Of a stretch of 64,000 nt of DNA, positions 61,930-64,000 are shown one piece after another. The notes under the pieces are model-generated. The model was not told where the DNA came from. It did no database searches and was given only the letters and a program-made list of their open reading frames with translations. How positions within the stretch are numbered: position 1 is the first letter of the stretch; every line of letters begins with the position of its first letter. Both the position numbers and the translations under genes were made by a program. The stretch comes from Pseudocitrobacter sp913778145 (GTDB lineage: Bacteria; Pseudomonadota; Gammaproteobacteria; Enterobacterales; Enterobacteriaceae), in NCBI GenBank assembly GCA_035726825.1, contig JALNTX010000003.1:310001-374000 (forward strand), written 5' to 3'.

Positions 61930-63153
61930 TTATGTACGTTTTTCTTTTAAAAACAGCATGGCGACCAGGCCGATAGCCAATAAAACGGCTGAAACATAGA
62001 AACTGGAGGCCAGACTTCCGGTCATATCTCGTGCCGCACCGGCAATAATCGGTGCAAGAATTGATGAGCTCATACCGATGAAATTAAATAAACCAAAGGC
62101 TGTACTGTAATTATTTTCATCTACGCTATCGGCCACCAGTGCGACCAATACCGGATCAAGCGCCAGTTTGCCCACCAGACCATAAACGCACAGAGCGACA
62201 ATGACGCCGGTCATATTTGGCATCCAGACAATGGACAGCATGCTAAGAATGGCAACGGGTACCAAAAACATGATTAAAGGTTTACGTTTACCTAATTTAT
62301 CCGACAGGCTGGAGAATAGCAGCGCACCCGGAATCGAGATCCACGCCACCAGTGAAGAAATAAAACCCGTTTCGCTACCGGCAATGCCGCGTTCATTTTG
62401 CAAATAATAGGGAAGCCAGGTCAGAATTACGAAGAAACCGAACAGACTACAGAACACCATGATGTAGGTAAGAATTAAATTCCGGTTTTTCAGCAGGTCG
62501 CTAAATTTACCTTTGCGAACTGGTTTACCGTCAACATCTGCCGTGCGCTTTTTCTCTTTAACAAAGAACCAGATTGCCAGACCGACGAGCACGGAAGGCA
62601 CCGCCATGGCATAGAACGGCATCCTCCAGGAATGGCCCTGATCGTACACCAGCCAGCTTGAGGTCATCAGGCCCAACGCAATGCCAAACGCCATGCCGCT
62701 ATTGATGATGGCGCTACCCAGCGAGCGGAATTTCTTCGGAATTTGCTCGGAAGAGAGGCCATACTGTGGGCCGTAATAGGTTCCTTCGCCTGCACCGGTT
62801 ACCACGCGAGCAAACAGTAAGGTGTACCAGCTTTTCGCCCAGCCCGTTACCGCAGTAAAGACGCCGAACAAAATAAACCCCGGTACCAACACTTTTTTCT
62901 TACCGATTTTATCGCCGAGGATCCCCGCTGGTACCTGCAATAACGCGTAAGAAAAATAGAATACTGAATTAAGAATACCTAACTGTGTTCCCGTTAAGCC
63001 AAACTCTTTTTCCAGTTCGCCCATTACCGGATTAAGAACGGTACGGTCGGCATACATAAAAATCCAGCCCAGCCAGAACAGGAATACGGTGACCCACCAG
63101 GCCGGTATTCCTTTTCTTTTTGTGACCTCAGTCACTTCACATGAATCAGACAT
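61930..63153 (-). CDS. MFS transporter of the ACS (anion:cation symporter) type
   Basis: A 407-residue transporter with 12 predicted membrane segments. It begins with a short polar leader, then WWVTVFLFWLGWIFMYADRTVLNPVMGELEKEFGLTGTQLGILNSVFYFSYALLQVPAGILGDKIGKKKVLVPG, with the MFS motif between segments 2 and 3 (GILGDKIGKKK). Its place first in the operon, 12 bases before allF, suggests uptake of the ureido or carbamoyl substrate, for example oxalurate or oxamate. Substrate is inferred from context only. It is divergent from the carbamate kinase gene. Confidence 0.82.
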   Translation of the reverse strand: MSDSCEVTEVTKRKGIPAWWVTVFLFWLGWIFMYADRTVLNPVMGELEKEFGLTGTQLGILNSVFYFSYALLQVPAGILGDKIGKKKVLVPGFILFGVFTAVTGWAKSWYTLLFARVVTGAGEGTYYGPQYGLSSEQIPKKFRSLGSAIINSGMAFGIALGLMTSSWLVYDQGHSWRMPFYAMAVPSVLVGLAIWFFVKEKKRTADVDGKPVRKGKFSDLLKNRNLILTYIMVFCSLFGFFVILTWLPYYLQNERGIAGSETGFISSLVAWISIPGALLFSSLSDKLGKRKPLIMFLVPVAILSMLSIVWMPNMTGVIVALCVYGLVGKLALDPVLVALVADSVDENNYSTAFGLFNFIGMSSSILAPIIAGAARDMTGSLASSFYVSAVLLAIGLVAMLFLKEKRT

Positions 63154-63475
63154 AAGTGAACTCCCGGTAATCGTTACCGCTGAATGCCTCTGTCAGGAGG
63201 CTTGATGTTTAAACTGTCTTAACCATATCGGGCTTAACGCCTTTTTCATTTGAGCAAAGTCACACTAAATTCATTGTTATAAATTCCTGGTAACTCACCG
63301 CCTAATTATTAAAAAAAGTCTAATAATCATTTTTAAATCTGACTTAATAAAAAGAATTAAAACAACGGCGATTAACAAGTTATTTTTCGCGATAATTAAA
63401 TCATTATCGGCATCACAGTGAGTAAAAATAGAAAAACTATATTGAGCGCGACATCATCTATTTTGTGAGGCAATA
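63154..63475. promoter_or_regulatory. Divergent control region of the allFGH-like operon and carbamate kinase
   Basis: A 322-base AT-rich region between two start codons. TTTGA-GCAAAG-TCACA (63249-63264) matches the CRP half sites at nine of ten positions and lies near the MFS promoter side. CGATAAT (63390-63396) and ATTATCG (63403-63409) form a perfect 7-bp dyad with a 6-bp spacer, about 75 bases before the kinase start, and could bind the LysR protein. It contains no gene. Confidence 0.55.
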
Positions 63476-64000
63476 ATGAAAAAGAAACTGGTCATTGCCC
63501 TTGGCGGCAATGCGTTATTACAGCGCGGTGAGATCCTCAGTGCTGAGAACCAACAAAAAAGCATTCAACTCTTTTCACAAATGGTGGCGCAGCTGGCGCG
63601 TGATTATCAACTGGTTATCGTGCACGGTAACGGGCCGCAGGTTGGGCTGCTGGCCTTACAAAATGCTGCCTACCAGGATGCGCCCGCCTGGCCACTGGAT
63701 ATCCTGGTTGCCGAAAGTCAGGGAATGATTGGATTTGCGATTGCGCAGGAGCTTACCACCAACATCAGCGCGCCAGTTACCACGCTGATGACTCGCGTAG
63801 AAGTTGATCCGAATGACGACGCCTTTGCGGCACCGGGAAAATATATCGGGCCCGTATATCCCCCCGAGCAGCAGGCCGAACTGCAGGCGCGCTATGGCTG
63901 GCAAATGAAGGCGGACGGTCAATATATCCGCCGCGTGGTCGCCTCCCCTGCGCCGTTAAAAATTATCGATAGCGAGGCAATACGCACGCTAATGGATGAC
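63476..64000 (+). CDS. Carbamate kinase (partial, 5' end)
   Basis: The first 175 codons of a carbamate kinase, open to the window edge. The ATG at 63476 follows GTGAGG. The amino-acid kinase opening MKKKLVIALGGNALL, the loop VIVHGNGPQVGLLALQ and the subdomain region KYIGPVYPPEQQAELQARYGW place it with ArcC/YbcF/YahI. It would convert carbamoyl phosphate and ADP to carbamate and ATP, closing the pathway begun by AllFGH. In E. coli the partner is allK (ybcF); the paralogue cannot be decided from the partial sequence. Confidence 0.92.
   Translation, partial: MKKKLVIALGGNALLQRGEILSAENQQKSIQLFSQMVAQLARDYQLVIVHGNGPQVGLLALQNAAYQDAPAWPLDILVAESQGMIGFAIAQELTTNISAPVTTLMTRVEVDPNDDAFAAPGKYIGPVYPPEQQAELQARYGWQMKADGQYIRRVVASPAPLKIIDSEAIRTLMDD

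Noticed and set aside
63391..63408. GATAAT...ATTATC considered as a Fur box
   Set aside because: The inner spacing is one base short of the Fur consensus and the neighbouring genes are not iron-related, so a LysR-type dyad is more likely.

Overview
The window is chromosomal DNA of a member of the Enterobacteriaceae. From about 17.6 kb to 57.1 kb it follows the gene order known around the E. coli glyU-lysS-gcv-serA-mscS segment (tRNA-Gly, actS/ygeR, idi, lysS, prfB, recJ, dsbC, xerD, fldB, ygfX, sdhE, ygfZ, trhA, yqfB, bglA, ygfF, gcvPHT, ubiI, ubiH, pepP, ygfB, zapA, 6S RNA, fau, sib/ibs, serA, rpiA, argP, yggE, argO, mscS). Blocks known from E. coli are missing: the xanthine/purine block between glyU and idi, and scpABC between argP and yggE. 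Other genes not in the K-12 order fill several gaps. The species cannot be fixed from the sequence alone; an Enterobacter-, Citrobacter- or Leclercia-like genome fits.

Region 1, 1-5.2 kb: the start of an MFS-like gene diverges from a LysR regulator. A FhuE-like TonB-dependent siderophore receptor with a likely Fur box follows, then a YdhS-like FAD/NAD(P) protein. Region 2, 5.2-13.7 kb, is AT-rich and holds a complete ecp (E. coli common pilus type, chaperone-usher) operon, ecpR-ecpA-ecpB-ecpC-ecpD-ecpE. A second EcpR-like LuxR-type gene converges on its far end. Region 3, 13.7-17.6 kb, is a scrap zone at tRNA-Gly(CCC): a frameshifted acetyltransferase, a stop-interrupted small gene, a WYL-type regulator next to a short-chain dehydrogenase, and a decayed P4-type integrase.

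Region 4, 17.7-33 kb: actS, then a LysR regulator divergent from a UbiD/UbiX-type aromatic acid decarboxylase pair and a DUF554 membrane protein, then idi and the housekeeping block lysS-prfB (with its programmed frameshift)-recJ-dsbC-xerD, fldB, ygfX-sdhE, ygfZ, trhA and yqfB. Region 5, 33-42.5 kb: an RpiR-type regulator with bglA, a complete IS481-family element inserted in a short palindromic repeat, ygfF and the gcvTHP glycine-cleavage operon with PurR-like and GcvA-like sites upstream.

Region 6, 42.5-57.1 kb: ubiquinone hydroxylases with pepP and ygfB, divergent zapA-ssrS-fau, two tandem sib/ibs type I toxin-antitoxin loci, serA, rpiA, a LysR regulator beside a small DUF1471 protein and a wrecked flavocytochrome-type reductase, argP, yggE, argO and mscS. 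Region 7, 57.2-64 kb: an oxamate-carbamoyltransferase-type cluster (LysR, allH, allG, allF, MFS transporter) divergent from a carbamate kinase that runs off the end. It is best read as an energy-yielding carbamoyl-phosphate pathway for a ureido compound.

No CRISPR array or complete prophage was seen. The points most worth checking are the paired cysteine-motif EcpR-like regulators around the pilus operon, the tandem sib/ibs duplication, the relocated allFGH-type operon and the receptor/flavoprotein pair.
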